Source: Linyphia triangularis
Taxonomy: Eukaryota; Arthropoda; Arachnida; Araneae; Linyphiidae
Assembly (NCBI GenBank): GCA_963978545.1
Contig: OZ021732.1
Coordinates: 65,913,214-65,977,213 of the forward strand
DNA: 64,000 nt
Reading direction: 5' to 3'
Shown: positions 24,394 through 33,175 of the stretch, piece after piece
Layout: each line of letters begins with the position of its first letter
How positions within the stretch are numbered: the stretch's first letter is position 1
Program-made: the position numbers and the translations under genes
Notes under the pieces: generated by a model
The model's database searches: none
Told to the model about the DNA's origin: nothing
What the model saw: only the letters and a program-made list of their open reading frames with translations

Positions 24394-24879
24394 TATAAAT
24401 AACTGAAATTGAAAAAATATATATATAAATATCGAAAGAAAAAAACATACATTTTCAATACAAGTTGGAAATAATTTATATGTAATAGTTGAATCGACTA
24501 CTTTAACATGATGCGATTGTTAAGCCTAACAAATGCACGCGGTACTTAAGCCTAACAATCCACGCGATACTTAATCTAGCAAATGCATTTGATAGTCCAT
24601 TTCAATGCATAAATTTAACACACGATAAATAACTTCAGTTAAAATAATTTGTCTGCTAATATTAAATAATATACATACATCTTAAATTTACTGAACGGAT
24701 AACTTAAACCTTTAACATGTAATACAGAAAAATATTTGAATGAACGCGATTCTTTACCCTAATACATATAGTAAAATAATTTAACATTTAAATATACATG
24801 TTACTTAAAACATTTGAATACACATAATACTTAAAAGATACTAACATTTCACAAATAATAAAAATTCACTTACCGAATA

Positions 24880-25025
24880 ATTTAGATGAAATCAGCAAAA
24901 AGCTATAATAGCAGCAAGCACGATAAGCAAATACTAAGCAAACACGATAAACGTCTTTCGCACTCAGGAATCTAAGTAGAAATGGCGAGACGGCAACCGG
25001 TAGCGTCTATATATGGGGGGTGATC
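24880..25025 (-). promoter_or_regulatory. polB promoter and 5' untranslated exon
   Basis: On the minus strand a TATA-like CATATATAGA (about 25004-25016) is followed by an untranslated exon that ends at a GTAAGTG donor near 24880. Upstream of the TATA-like box is TCACGTGATC, an E-box core. Polinton B has the same layout at about 53505-53685. The exact start site is inferred. Confidence 0.55.
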
Positions 25026-25545
25026 ACGTGACTTCACCGACCAATCAGATTTCACGGTAGAGGGCGCTGCTTGGTTCTAACCGATCAGAGCGGGTGGGGA
25101 GCGAGACTAGGCATGTTACGATTGCAAAATATAAACTCATTGGCTTTTAACACATGACGTCATAATGATGATATGGCTGGAATCTAGCATTTAAACAGAT
25201 AAGGTATTGGCGCTTATTTATTAAATGAATATTTATTTATAGAAAAATTATCACGTGGGTTTTTAACGTTGATACTTATTGAAATGGAAAGATTTAAGTA
25301 ATAGTTGATGAATAATTATAAAATATAATTTAAACTAATTTTAAAACTTGCAGAAAAATTACCACGTGGTGGGAATTGAAGATAGCGTTCTTGCTTGAAA
25401 AATATTTATGTTACGTCACAGAGGGGATATAGTGGGAATTTTGCATTTAAACGGAGTTTCAAGGAATTTTAAGGTATTGGTATGATCTTAAGGATATTAA
25501 TTTTATCAAGTTTTGTTCTTTATAAGGTAAAGTTTATAGTTGAAT
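25026..25545. promoter_or_regulatory. divergent intergenic region between polB and plus-strand genes
   Basis: No open frame. Contains a CRE-like ATGACGTCATAATG near 25155, matching the TGACGTCA sites of the termini, and two CACGTGG sites near 25253 and 25363. It would hold the control elements for the plus-strand genes; this is inferred from position. Confidence 0.45.
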
Positions 25546-25716
25546 ATGTTAGTTGCAAGTATGGTTCTATCGAGTGAGGTTGTGAATACTGCATACTTGT
25601 GTATTTGTTTATGTGTTGCATTATTATTTATTTATTTTTTAAGTAGTAGTGATCGATTCGCTATCGATTTTACGCTTCGTCTCAATGAAACTGGAAACTT
25701 ATCTATTTCAATGTGA
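25546..25716 (+). CDS. small predicted membrane protein upstream of integrase
   Basis: A 56-codon frame starting MLVASMVLSSEVVN, then one hydrophobic segment (about residues 15-34) that could span a membrane, then a charged part (SDRFAIDFTLRLNETG). Polinton B has the same protein at 61857-62060 with 67 codons. This copy carries one extra A near 25695, which shifts the frame and ends it early. In both copies it sits just before the integrase. I know no function for it. Conservation of start, hydrophobic core and tail across the two copies is the evidence that it is a gene. Confidence 0.55.
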   Translation: MLVASMVLSSEVVNTAYLCICLCVALLFIYFLSSSDRFAIDFTLRLNETGNLSISM

Positions 25717-25767
25717 AAATGTTAAGACTTAGGATACAGATAAGAGTTAATAAAATTTCTTGCTGTA

Positions 25768-26811
25768 ATGAATGCGACGTATCAAGACCCGGGTCATGTA
25801 GCAAGTTTCGGTGGTATCGATGCATTATACCGTGCCTCAGGAAGAAAGATTCCCAAGAAAAGGATACAGAAATGGCTAAAGGGGGTGGATGCGTACACTC
25901 TACACAAGTCCATTCGTCATAAATTTCCTACGAATCGGGTGATTGTTTATAACATTGATCAGCAATGGCAAGCGGATTTGGTGGATATGTCAAGTCTTCA
26001 AAAGTTTAATGATGGTTATCGCTTTATTTTGAGTTGTATTGATGTGCTATCAAAGTTTGGATGGCTAATTCCTCTGAAACGAAAGAGAAGTATAGATATT
26101 ATTGAGGCTTTTCAAATAATATTCGATCAACGAACTCCGAAATCACTTCAGACTGATCAGGGAACGGAATTTAAGAATAATCTATTTCAGACCTTGTTAA
26201 AAAAGAAGGGGATTAGATTTTTCATGACATATAATTTGTCGAAAGCAAACATAGTCGAGCGTTGGAATAGAAGTATTAAAACTAAAATGTGGAAGTACTT
26301 TACTGCTAAAAATACGCATAGATACATTGACGTATTACAAGATTTAGTGAAAAGTTATAATCATACTTACCATTCAAGTATAAAAAGAGCTCCCGTGGAG
26401 GTGAATGCCGAAAATGAACAAGATGTTTGGTTCACTCTCTATGGAGATATGGAGAATTTACCTAAACCCAAATGCGTATTTAATGTAGATGATGTAGTTC
26501 GCATTTCAAAGAAGAAATTAACCTTTGAAAAGGGGTATGAAACGAATTGGACGGAAGAATTGTTTGTCATAACAGAGTGTGTCAAGAGACAACCTGCAGT
26601 GTATAGAGTGAATGATTTATTAGGAGAGCCTATACAAGGAACGTTTTACGCACAAGAGTTACAAAAAGTAACAATGAAAGACGAATTTCCTGTTGAAGAA
26701 GTTTTAAGAAAACGCATGCGTAAAAAGAAAATGGAATATTTTGTGAAATATCGAGGATACCCCGACAAGTTTAATCAATGGATCCCCACTTCAAACTTAC
26801 TAGCCTTATAA
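25768..26811 (+). CDS. int: Polinton integrase (retroviral rve type with chromodomain)
   Basis: Inserts the linear Polinton DNA into the host chromosome by the DDE mechanism, leaving the 6-bp duplications seen here. 347 codons. The catalytic triad is Asp70 (WQADLVDMS), Asp130 (LQTDQGTEF) and Glu164 (NIVERWNR). The C-terminal ~45 residues form a chromodomain (KMEYFVKYRGYPDKFNQWIP), which in related integrases can bind modified histones. The equivalent in Polinton B is also full length with the triad kept. It is intact, and the ATG follows the small membrane protein by about 50 bp. Confidence 0.95.
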   Translation: MNATYQDPGHVASFGGIDALYRASGRKIPKKRIQKWLKGVDAYTLHKSIRHKFPTNRVIVYNIDQQWQADLVDMSSLQKFNDGYRFILSCIDVLSKFGWLIPLKRKRSIDIIEAFQIIFDQRTPKSLQTDQGTEFKNNLFQTLLKKKGIRFFMTYNLSKANIVERWNRSIKTKMWKYFTAKNTHRYIDVLQDLVKSYNHTYHSSIKRAPVEVNAENEQDVWFTLYGDMENLPKPKCVFNVDDVVRISKKKLTFEKGYETNWTEELFVITECVKRQPAVYRVNDLLGEPIQGTFYAQELQKVTMKDEFPVEEVLRKRMRKKKMEYFVKYRGYPDKFNQWIPTSNLLAL

Positions 26812-26848
26812 ATACTACTAGCACATGTTGCAAGACTCATTTGCTATC

Positions 26849-27592
26849 ATGAGTTTCTACATAACACTCATCTCGGATAGTTCCATGTCCTATTTTCCTG
26901 AAAATAAAATTTCCCAATTTATTACTCGCTTACCCATACCAATTGAACTGAAAGGAGAATGGGAAGTTGGAACGGTAGAGTTTTTATATCCGCATACTTG
27001 GTATAATGTGAATCATCAAAATAATTTAATTGGATTCGAGACGAGTGGAAAGTTAGAGGTAGGAAGAAGATTACCTCCGGGTTGTTATGAGACAGTTCCT
27101 GATATTTTAAAGGCTATTTATGTGAAAGAACATGATGATAAAATTGTCACAAGTTATAATGCGGTAACTAAGCGTGTTCAGATAACTGTGAAAAATAATG
27201 CGAAACTCATATTATATCAAGGACTTGCTGAAATGCTTGGATTTGAACCTATGGAAATAACTTCGTTTGACGCAAGTATAGAAGCAACTGTTGTGGGTCC
27301 ATTCGTAGCCGACCCCTCTGCACATTATCGCGTATTGATGATTTATACGGATATAGTGGAACCACAAATTGTGGGAGATGTCTTAGCACCTCTCATTCGA
27401 GTGGTTAGAGTGAGAGGACAAGATGGTGAGATGATTAGCGAACAGTATGATAGACCGCACTACTTACCTGTAAACCGGAAAATTATTGAGACTTTGGAAA
27501 TCGTTATAAGGACGCACTCGGGATGTTTAACGCCATTTGAACGTGGGCGCTCATACGTGAAGTTACACTTTCGTCAGAAGTCTCTCTCATAA
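26849..27592 (+). CDS. minor capsid (penton-like) protein
   Basis: Expected to form the fivefold vertices of the capsid. 247 residues from MSFYITLISDSSM. I prefer this ATG over one 24 bp upstream because the upstream ATG is ACG in Polinton B. Characteristic stretches are FITRLPIPI, WEVGTVEF, and near the end VKLHFR. The family assignment rests on position directly after the integrase, length, and resemblance to Polinton minor capsid proteins, which have a single jelly-roll. The stop codon overlaps the next start by one base (TAATG). Confidence 0.8.
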   Translation: MSFYITLISDSSMSYFPENKISQFITRLPIPIELKGEWEVGTVEFLYPHTWYNVNHQNNLIGFETSGKLEVGRRLPPGCYETVPDILKAIYVKEHDDKIVTSYNAVTKRVQITVKNNAKLILYQGLAEMLGFEPMEITSFDASIEATVVGPFVADPSAHYRVLMIYTDIVEPQIVGDVLAPLIRVVRVRGQDGEMISEQYDRPHYLPVNRKIIETLEIVIRTHSGCLTPFERGRSYVKLHFRQKSLS

Positions 27593-28014
27593 TGTATGTC
27601 CCTTACCAGTGTTGTCAAAAATCTTTCGAAGATTATTATGTGCAGCAGACGGGAAAAGGCTTGAATTATTATCAAGGAAGTTCTTATCAGAGAGGATATG
27701 GATTAGGAGGTCTATTCAGATCATTTTTTCGTGCCGCAGCTCCGCTACTGAAATCAGGTGCTAAAGCTATTGGGAAACAAATGTTTCACAGCGGTGTCAA
27801 CCTGATGAATGATGTTTCTCAAGGTCAAGATTTTAAAATGGCCGCCAAACGAAGACTCAAAGAAGCTGGAAATGTGTTAACAGATAAAGCCGCCACCAAA
27901 GTCAAGACTATGATTGGTAGTGGAAAAAGACATAAAAAGCGTATGCAGAAGAAAAAAACCATCATTCCACGTTCAGCCAAGAAGAAGTGCACATCGCATG
28001 ATATTTTCTCCTAA
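27592..28014 (+). CDS. small basic pVI/core-like virion protein
   Basis: 140 residues. A Tyr/Gly-rich N-terminus (YYQGSSYQRGYGLGG) runs into an amphipathic stretch (LFRSFFRAAAPLLKSGAK) and a Lys/Arg-rich C-terminus (GSGKRHKKRMQKKK). Similar proteins lie between the two capsid genes in animal Polintons and have been compared with adenovirus membrane-active or DNA-binding core proteins; the exact role is inferred. It begins on a TAATG overlap with the minor capsid gene and ends on a TAATG overlap with the major capsid gene. Polinton B has its start at 63907. Confidence 0.7.
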   Translation: MYVPYQCCQKSFEDYYVQQTGKGLNYYQGSSYQRGYGLGGLFRSFFRAAAPLLKSGAKAIGKQMFHSGVNLMNDVSQGQDFKMAAKRRLKEAGNVLTDKAATKVKTMIGSGKRHKKRMQKKKTIIPRSAKKKCTSHDIFS

Positions 28015-29518
28015 TGGCTTCCTTCATCTACAAAGATTCTGCTCCTTGCGTCAAGTCGGAATTAGATTTATTTTCAATTCCCCCAACCCAGACCGTTATC
28101 GAAAAAGGACAATTTGTCGAATTTCATCCCCTTTCAAGTGTACGAGATGGTGGACCGATTGAATTTTCAATATCAGGAAGTAGTGAAGAATATGTGGACT
28201 TAGCTGCTTCCTATCTACACGTGAAAGTGAAAGTGATGAAAGCAGATGGAACTAAACTACCAGAAAAGGAACCAGTTGCTCCCGTCAACCTTTTCCTACA
28301 TTCGCTTTTCAGTCAAGTAGACGTTAGTTTAAACGAGAGAAATATTTCTTCTGCAAGCAACACTTATCCTTTTAGAGCCTATATAGAGACATTGTTAAAT
28401 TATGGGGAAGATGCCAAGAAAAGTTTGCTGACCTGTGAAGGATTCTACAAAGATACGCAACCTGACATCATAGACCCCATAGATGAGAAAGCTGATGCTG
28501 GATTGAAGACGCGTTACAATCTTATCAAAGACAGCCAGACCGTAGAAATGATTGTTCAACTCCACTGTGACATTTTTCAACAAAATCGTCTCATGATTAA
28601 CTTGGTAGATATCAAAATTAAAATGATACGCAGCAAATCCTCATTTTGCTTAATTTCAACCAAAGTGGATGGGGATTATAAGATAGTTCTAGAGCATGCT
28701 TCTATATTTATAAGAAAAGTGAAGGTTAGCCCTGCCGTTGCTATTGGGCATGCTAAGGCTTTGGAGAAGACATCGTGCAAATATCCAATTGATCGTGTGA
28801 TTTGCAAAACGTATAGCATTGCCAAAGGGAGTTGGTCCTTTTTACAAGGTTGGTTGGTTGGTTGTATTCAGATTATCTGGCGCCGTCAGCAACACGAGGG
28901 CTATAATGCGCCGAAACATTCGTCATTAGACAAGCTAACATACATTTACAAACACCCATGCCAACACGGGACTCGAACCCGCAACCTCGCGGTCTAGAAG
29001 CTAGCACGCTAACCACTATACCGTTTGGTCGGCCCTTTTTACAAGATAATGTGTTTCTTGGACTCATGCCAAAACGTGTCATTCTCACCTGTTTAGGAAA
29101 TGCTGCAATGAATGGGCAATATTCAAAGAACCCATTTCTCTTTTCTCACCATAGTGCAAACTTTGTATCTATTTATGTAGATGGACAACCGGTTCCCTGC
29201 AAGCCTTTAGAGCTTAATTTTGTTTCCAACAACTACGTTCGGGCTTATCATAGCTTATTTTCCGGATTTAATCGTGATAAGGGAATTTACTTATCTCAAG
29301 AAGAATATGCCAGAGGTCATGTACTTTACGCATTTGATCTAAGTCCTGATCTTTGCGACGGAGAAGATTTTAATCTGCAACACCAGGGAAATTTACGTGT
29401 GGGAATTAAATTTTCCGAGGCTATTACGGAAACTTTATCAGTGCTCATTTATGCAGAGTTTCAAAACGTGATTGAAATATCCAAATCACGTCACGTGGTG
29501 TGTGACTTTCCGAATTAA
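28014..29518 (+). pseudogene. major capsid protein (double jelly-roll), interrupted by a SINE
   Basis: Would form the hexon-like shell. The first part (28014-28848, 278 codons) contains conserved capsid stretches such as FVEFHPLSSVRDGGPIEF and NLFLHSLFSQVDVSLN. A 186-bp SINE with an 11-bp target duplication sits at 28849-29034, adding 197 bp and shifting the frame. The second part continues in the new frame from about 29046 to 29518 (PKRVILTCLGNAAMNG, VSNNYVRAYHSLF). Both halves are otherwise open, so the SINE looks like the only lesion and is probably recent. Starts and ends at TAATG overlaps. Confidence 0.9.
28849..29034 (-). mobile_element. tRNA-derived SINE (family 1, copy 3) inside the capsid gene
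   Basis: Full-length copy of the SINE at 56-233. Its tRNA-like head is at the right, with box B GGGTTCGAGTCCC on the minus strand, and its CAAC tail is at the left. Target duplication ctttttacaag at 28838-28848 and 29035-29045. Confidence 0.92.
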
Positions 29519-29994
29519 TGGATACCCTACAAATAACTAGAATTCTTTCTGGAAATGCAAAAACCAAGAATATATTCTTGGGTGTTTTCTCAAGTGATCG
29601 ATTACCAACATATGTTCGAAACTTTCCAGCCTGTTTTATTGCCAACACTGACAAGTCCAATCAAGAAGGTATCCATTGGGTGGCTTTTTATATAGAATCA
29701 CCTACAGAAATATGCTTCTTTGATTCGTTCGGAAACCCACCGTCTTATTTTCCCGGAGGAATATCAAGTTATGTAAAGCGTTATCGACATGTAGAGTTTA
29801 ATCCTATGATACTTCAATCGAATGAGAGTTCCGTGTGTGGACAATATTGTATTTTTTATTTATATTCTAAATGTAATGGACGTTCTATGAACGATATTCT
29901 CTTGTCTTTTGTACCCAATCAAATATGTAATGATATCAAAGTGCATCATTTTGTAATCAAGCACTTTAGAATTGTAGCACCATTTTATCAATAA
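29518..29994 (+). CDS. adenain-like maturation cysteine protease
   Basis: Cleaves structural precursors during particle maturation in adenoviruses and their relatives. 158 residues. The catalytic residues read as His53 (GIHWVAFYI), Asp69 (CFFDSFG), Gln100 (LQSNESS) and Cys107 (VCGQYCIF), in the C5 protease order. The frame is intact. Its start overlaps the stop of the capsid gene (TAATG), and the packaging ATPase follows after 24 bp. Confidence 0.92.
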   Translation: MDTLQITRILSGNAKTKNIFLGVFSSDRLPTYVRNFPACFIANTDKSNQEGIHWVAFYIESPTEICFFDSFGNPPSYFPGGISSYVKRYRHVEFNPMILQSNESSVCGQYCIFYLYSKCNGRSMNDILLSFVPNQICNDIKVHHFVIKHFRIVAPFYQ

Positions 29995-30018
29995 AGAAAG
30001 TATTTAAACAGTAACACT

Positions 30019-30657
30019 ATGTCTCGTCTCTCATTCAACATGGAATTTCCTAAGTTGCAACATCCTTTTACGATGGTAATCGCCGGTCCAACAGGATGCG
30101 GTAAAAGTTATTTTGTGCGGGATTTGATAAGTGAAAAACAGGGGATGTTTTCAATTGTTCCCGATAAGATTGTTTGGTTTTATGGAATACATCAACCCTT
30201 ATATGATGAAATTGATAATGTGACATTTGTAGAAGGTCTACCTACGACATTTAAAGAATTTTTGGGCGAGAATACACTCTTCGTAATTGATGATTTAATG
30301 TCAAATGCTAACAGTCATTTAACTGATCTTTTTACAAAAGGTAGTCATCATTTAAACCTGAGTGTTATCTTCATAACACAAAAATTTTTCTACAAAGGGA
30401 AAGAAATGCGTGACATTACATTGAATGCACACTATTTAGTACTGTGTAAAAATAGACGAGACGTGAGTCAAATTTCACATCAAGGAAGACAATTATTTCC
30501 TCGACATGTCAAGTTATTTCAAGAAGTCTTTGAAGATGCAACGAAAAACCCCTATTCCTATTTATTTATAGATTTACGTGCCGAAACACCAGAAGAGTTA
30601 CGATTACGTACCAAAATTTTACCTACTGAAAGACAGATCGTGTATCAATTTAAATGA
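30019..30657 (+). CDS. FtsK/HerA-type genome packaging ATPase
   Basis: Would pump the element's DNA into the capsid. 212 residues, with a Walker A motif at residues 23-30 (GPTGCGKS) and a Walker B at about 87-92 (LFVIDD). A later sensor-like LSVIFITQKFF fits the family. Length and position after the protease match the packaging ATPases of Polintons and virophages. Frame intact. Confidence 0.92.
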   Translation: MSRLSFNMEFPKLQHPFTMVIAGPTGCGKSYFVRDLISEKQGMFSIVPDKIVWFYGIHQPLYDEIDNVTFVEGLPTTFKEFLGENTLFVIDDLMSNANSHLTDLFTKGSHHLNLSVIFITQKFFYKGKEMRDITLNAHYLVLCKNRRDVSQISHQGRQLFPRHVKLFQEVFEDATKNPYSYLFIDLRAETPEELRLRTKILPTERQIVYQFK

Positions 30658-30699
30658 TATAAAAGTGAATGACTTTGAAGATAAGTATCATTTAGCAAG

Positions 30700-31029
30700 A
30701 TGACGCTTAAGAAGGAGCAACTCAATCAATTACGACTGTTGCAAATTTGTCCTTTAAGGTTACGAAAAACTTTATTAAGTAAACTCAATAAGAACTGTAT
30801 AAAAGCCATATGCGAATGTTGCATTAACACATTGAATGGAAATATCCCATTGACTGCACGACAGAAGAAAACGCTCTCTAAACATAAGAAGATATTGCGT
30901 CATTTAAGTAATCGTAAAGTGTCTTTACCGAAAAAACGTTAAGTCATTTTACAGAAAGGAGGTTTCCTCAACATACTTATTCCTGCAGCCTTGAGTGTTT
31001 TAACTACATTATTTCATGGCTCAAATTAA
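30700..31029 (+). pseudogene. small basic Polinton protein, probably cut short
   Basis: 80 residues open to a TAA at 30940-30942: very Lys/Arg-rich, with a Cys cluster (AICECCINTLNG) and the stretch PLTARQKKTLSKHKK. After the TAA the same frame stays open for 28 more codons to 31029 and encodes a hydrophobic tail. As I recall, related Polinton proteins run on into a hydrophobic end, so the TAA is probably a nonsense mutation. Function unknown; a DNA-binding or membrane-linked virion protein would fit. Confidence 0.65.
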
Positions 31030-31690
31030 GAAGTTTGCTCTTATACCCGAAGAATTGGTGACAAAACATACTGTTTCCAATAAAAGGCTTAGTGATCTTG
31101 ATAAGGCAATGATACAAATTTTACATAGTGACTTACCTGATCATGAAAAATTGGTCCTCTATCATGAACTGTTGAAGAAAAGTTTAAATCTGCAAGAATT
31201 TAATAATTCGCGTCCGAATGAACAAAGTAGTAAGACAGCTGAAGAGAAGAAGAAAGAAGAAGTGGAGAAAATAGAAGATAAGAGGAAAGTTGAAGAATCT
31301 GTGAAAGTAGAAGAAATAAAGAAACTTCAAAAAGATGATAATTATCAAGAACTTATATTAGCATCACTTTCTAAACCCAATGGAAGAAAAGCTGAAAATA
31401 CACTTGCTCTCATCAAGAATCAACCTGATATCTTATCATGGAATTCCTAGGGTCAAATCTCCATACACGGAGAAAAAATACCAAACTCTAACATTATCGA
31501 CTTTTTCAATTATATGTACAGTACCAAAAGTAATGTATCACGGAAAAGTTTATTTAATACTGTTTTGAAAGATTTAAATGTTCCGAAGCAGTTTATCGGA
31601 AATAAGAAGTTGCTAAAGTCACCTGTAAAAATTGTCCAAACAAAGTTGAGACGAAATGTAAAACCACCTAAAAAGTGGGAAAATTTATGA
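31016..31690 (+). pseudogene. late Polinton protein with charged central coil, interrupted by a stop
   Basis: 144 residues to a TAG at 31448-31450: an N-terminal part (FALIPEELVTKHTVS), then a Lys/Glu-rich segment (about residues 75-105) likely to be helical or coiled. The same frame then stays open for 79 codons to a TGA at 31688. This second part looks like the conserved C-terminal domain of a common but uncharacterised Polinton protein, so the TAG is probably a recent nonsense mutation. The start overlaps the preceding frame by 14 bp. Confidence 0.65.
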
Positions 31691-31693
31691 TTC

Positions 31694-31699
31694 AATAAA
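31694..31699 (+). terminator. polyadenylation signal
   Basis: AATAAA lies 4 bp after the final stop at 31688-31690 and is followed by a T-rich stretch at about 31718. It would end the plus-strand transcripts. Confidence 0.55.
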
Positions 31700-31930
31700 G
31701 TGATATTGCTTTAACATTTTTTTTTTTTTATTATTATTTCACATAAGAAAATCACACACACATATTTCCATTGAATAATTTTTATTTACAATTTCAAATA
31801 ATCTTTCAAAGCACCATAAACTGTATAGCCAATGAAATCACGTGACACATTTTAACCAATGAGAAGAGAGTATTTGGTGATGTGTCTAAAAACCGACCAA
31901 TCGCAAGCAAGTATTTTTCCGATCTCTAAC

Positions 31931-32611
31931 ATAAAGCAATTCATGACGACATATCTACTGTGACGTCACTAGTAAAAATATCTATCACTCTTAACTTATT
32001 CGCTAAGAAGCAGCCCTAGAACAATTCAGCTCCATCTTAAAGGTAAATTGAAACTAAAAAGTGTTGCCATCGCTCTAAACTTTGATATAAAACACATTAT
32101 TACGTCATACCTACTGTGACGTCACGCAATAAAAACCTATCACTCTAACTTATTCATTTACAAGCAGTCCTAGAACAACTCAACTCCATCTTAAAGGTAA
32201 ATCGAAACTAAAAAGTGTTGCCATCGCTCTAAACTTTGATATAAAACAAATTATGACGTCATACCTACTGTGACGTCACGCAATAAAAACCTATCACTCT
32301 AACTTATTCGTTTACAAGCAGTCCTAGAACAACTCAACTCCATCCTAAAGGTAAATCGAAACTAAAAAGTGTTGCCACCGCTCAAAACTTTGATATAAAA
32401 CACATTATGACGTCATATCTACTGTGACGTCATACGCAAACAGCTTATAACGAAACCGAAACTAAAACAGCAGCAGGAGGGGAACAACTCAACCCCACTT
32501 CTGGTCACATGACTTCCGGTGACGTCATATCCGGTCACGCCCACTTCCGGTGACGTCATCATCCCTCATCGCTGCTCCGCCATGGCCCCGGAGCCCCACT
32601 TTCTAACTACT
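31931..32611 (-). repeat. right terminal inverted repeat of Polinton A
   Basis: Reverse complement of the left terminus, with three full ~155-bp units (TGACGTCA marks at about 31961, 32117, 32271 and 32425) against seven at the left. The outer ~190 bp hold ACTTCCGG sites next to TGACGTCA. It ends CTTTCTAACTACT and is followed by catgga. Confidence 0.93.
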
Positions 32612-32617
32612 CATGGA

Positions 32618-33175
32618 GTGCTATTGTTACCCAAATTTTCTGCATATAATTGTAAATAGTGGCGTATTTCTTTTAAAGTTCTATTTTATTTTATTTTATT
32701 TGTTAATAACATCGATATAACAGGTTGGGAAAAGATTGCTTATATTTATATAAATCGGGAAATTTCGAGGTTCGAGTGTTTCCATATAGTGATCGTTAAA
32801 ACAAAACTGGATTTTTCGAGAAATGTCCCACACGTTAATATAAATAAGAATGCGGCGTGAAATCTTCTATTAGTCAATGAGTTTTTGACTTTGTTTTATA
32901 AGGATTGCAGATTTTATTTTCGTTGTGTTGCATTTTCACCCTATTCGAAGTCGTATCTTGTGCTAAAGCCACAGTGAGTGTTGCTTTGTGCATATCGGAA
33001 GACAGGTGTAGGGGGTTTGAAAAATATAGAGGGTTCTGTTGTTTGTACGTGATGAAAAACTTAATTCTGATGAGGTTGTTTTAGACAACGCTTGGAAAGG
33101 GTGAATTATAGTTCTGGAAACTATTTGAGAATATCATTGTAAGATGAGTTATACGAAAGGAGATAAATACTATCC
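32618..33175. other. spacer between Polintons, nothing recognised
   Basis: AT-rich. No gene or repeat found. Confidence 0.5.

Larger units (their letters stand above)
16830..32611 (+). mobile_element. Polinton/Maverick element A, complete
   Basis: About 15.8 kb, bounded by inverted repeats starting AGTAGTTAGAAAG. The 6-bp target duplication catgga is at 16824-16829 and 32612-32617; 6 bp is the Polinton norm. It encodes the diagnostic set: protein-primed family B polymerase, retrovirus-type integrase, minor and major capsid proteins, adenain-like protease and packaging ATPase. The polymerase is on the minus strand and the other genes on the plus strand, diverging from about 25,000-25,540. It is damaged by a SINE in the capsid gene and by premature stops. 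Confidence 0.96.

Noticed and set aside
25713..25922. Frame overlapping the integrase start with Cys residues (also 61960-62232)
   Set aside because: It is a shifted-frame shadow of the membrane-protein tail and integrase N-terminus.
28863..29037. Possible tRNA gene in the capsid region (A and B boxes)
   Set aside because: It has target duplications and a long non-tRNA body, and related copies lie at 56 and 541, so it is a SINE.
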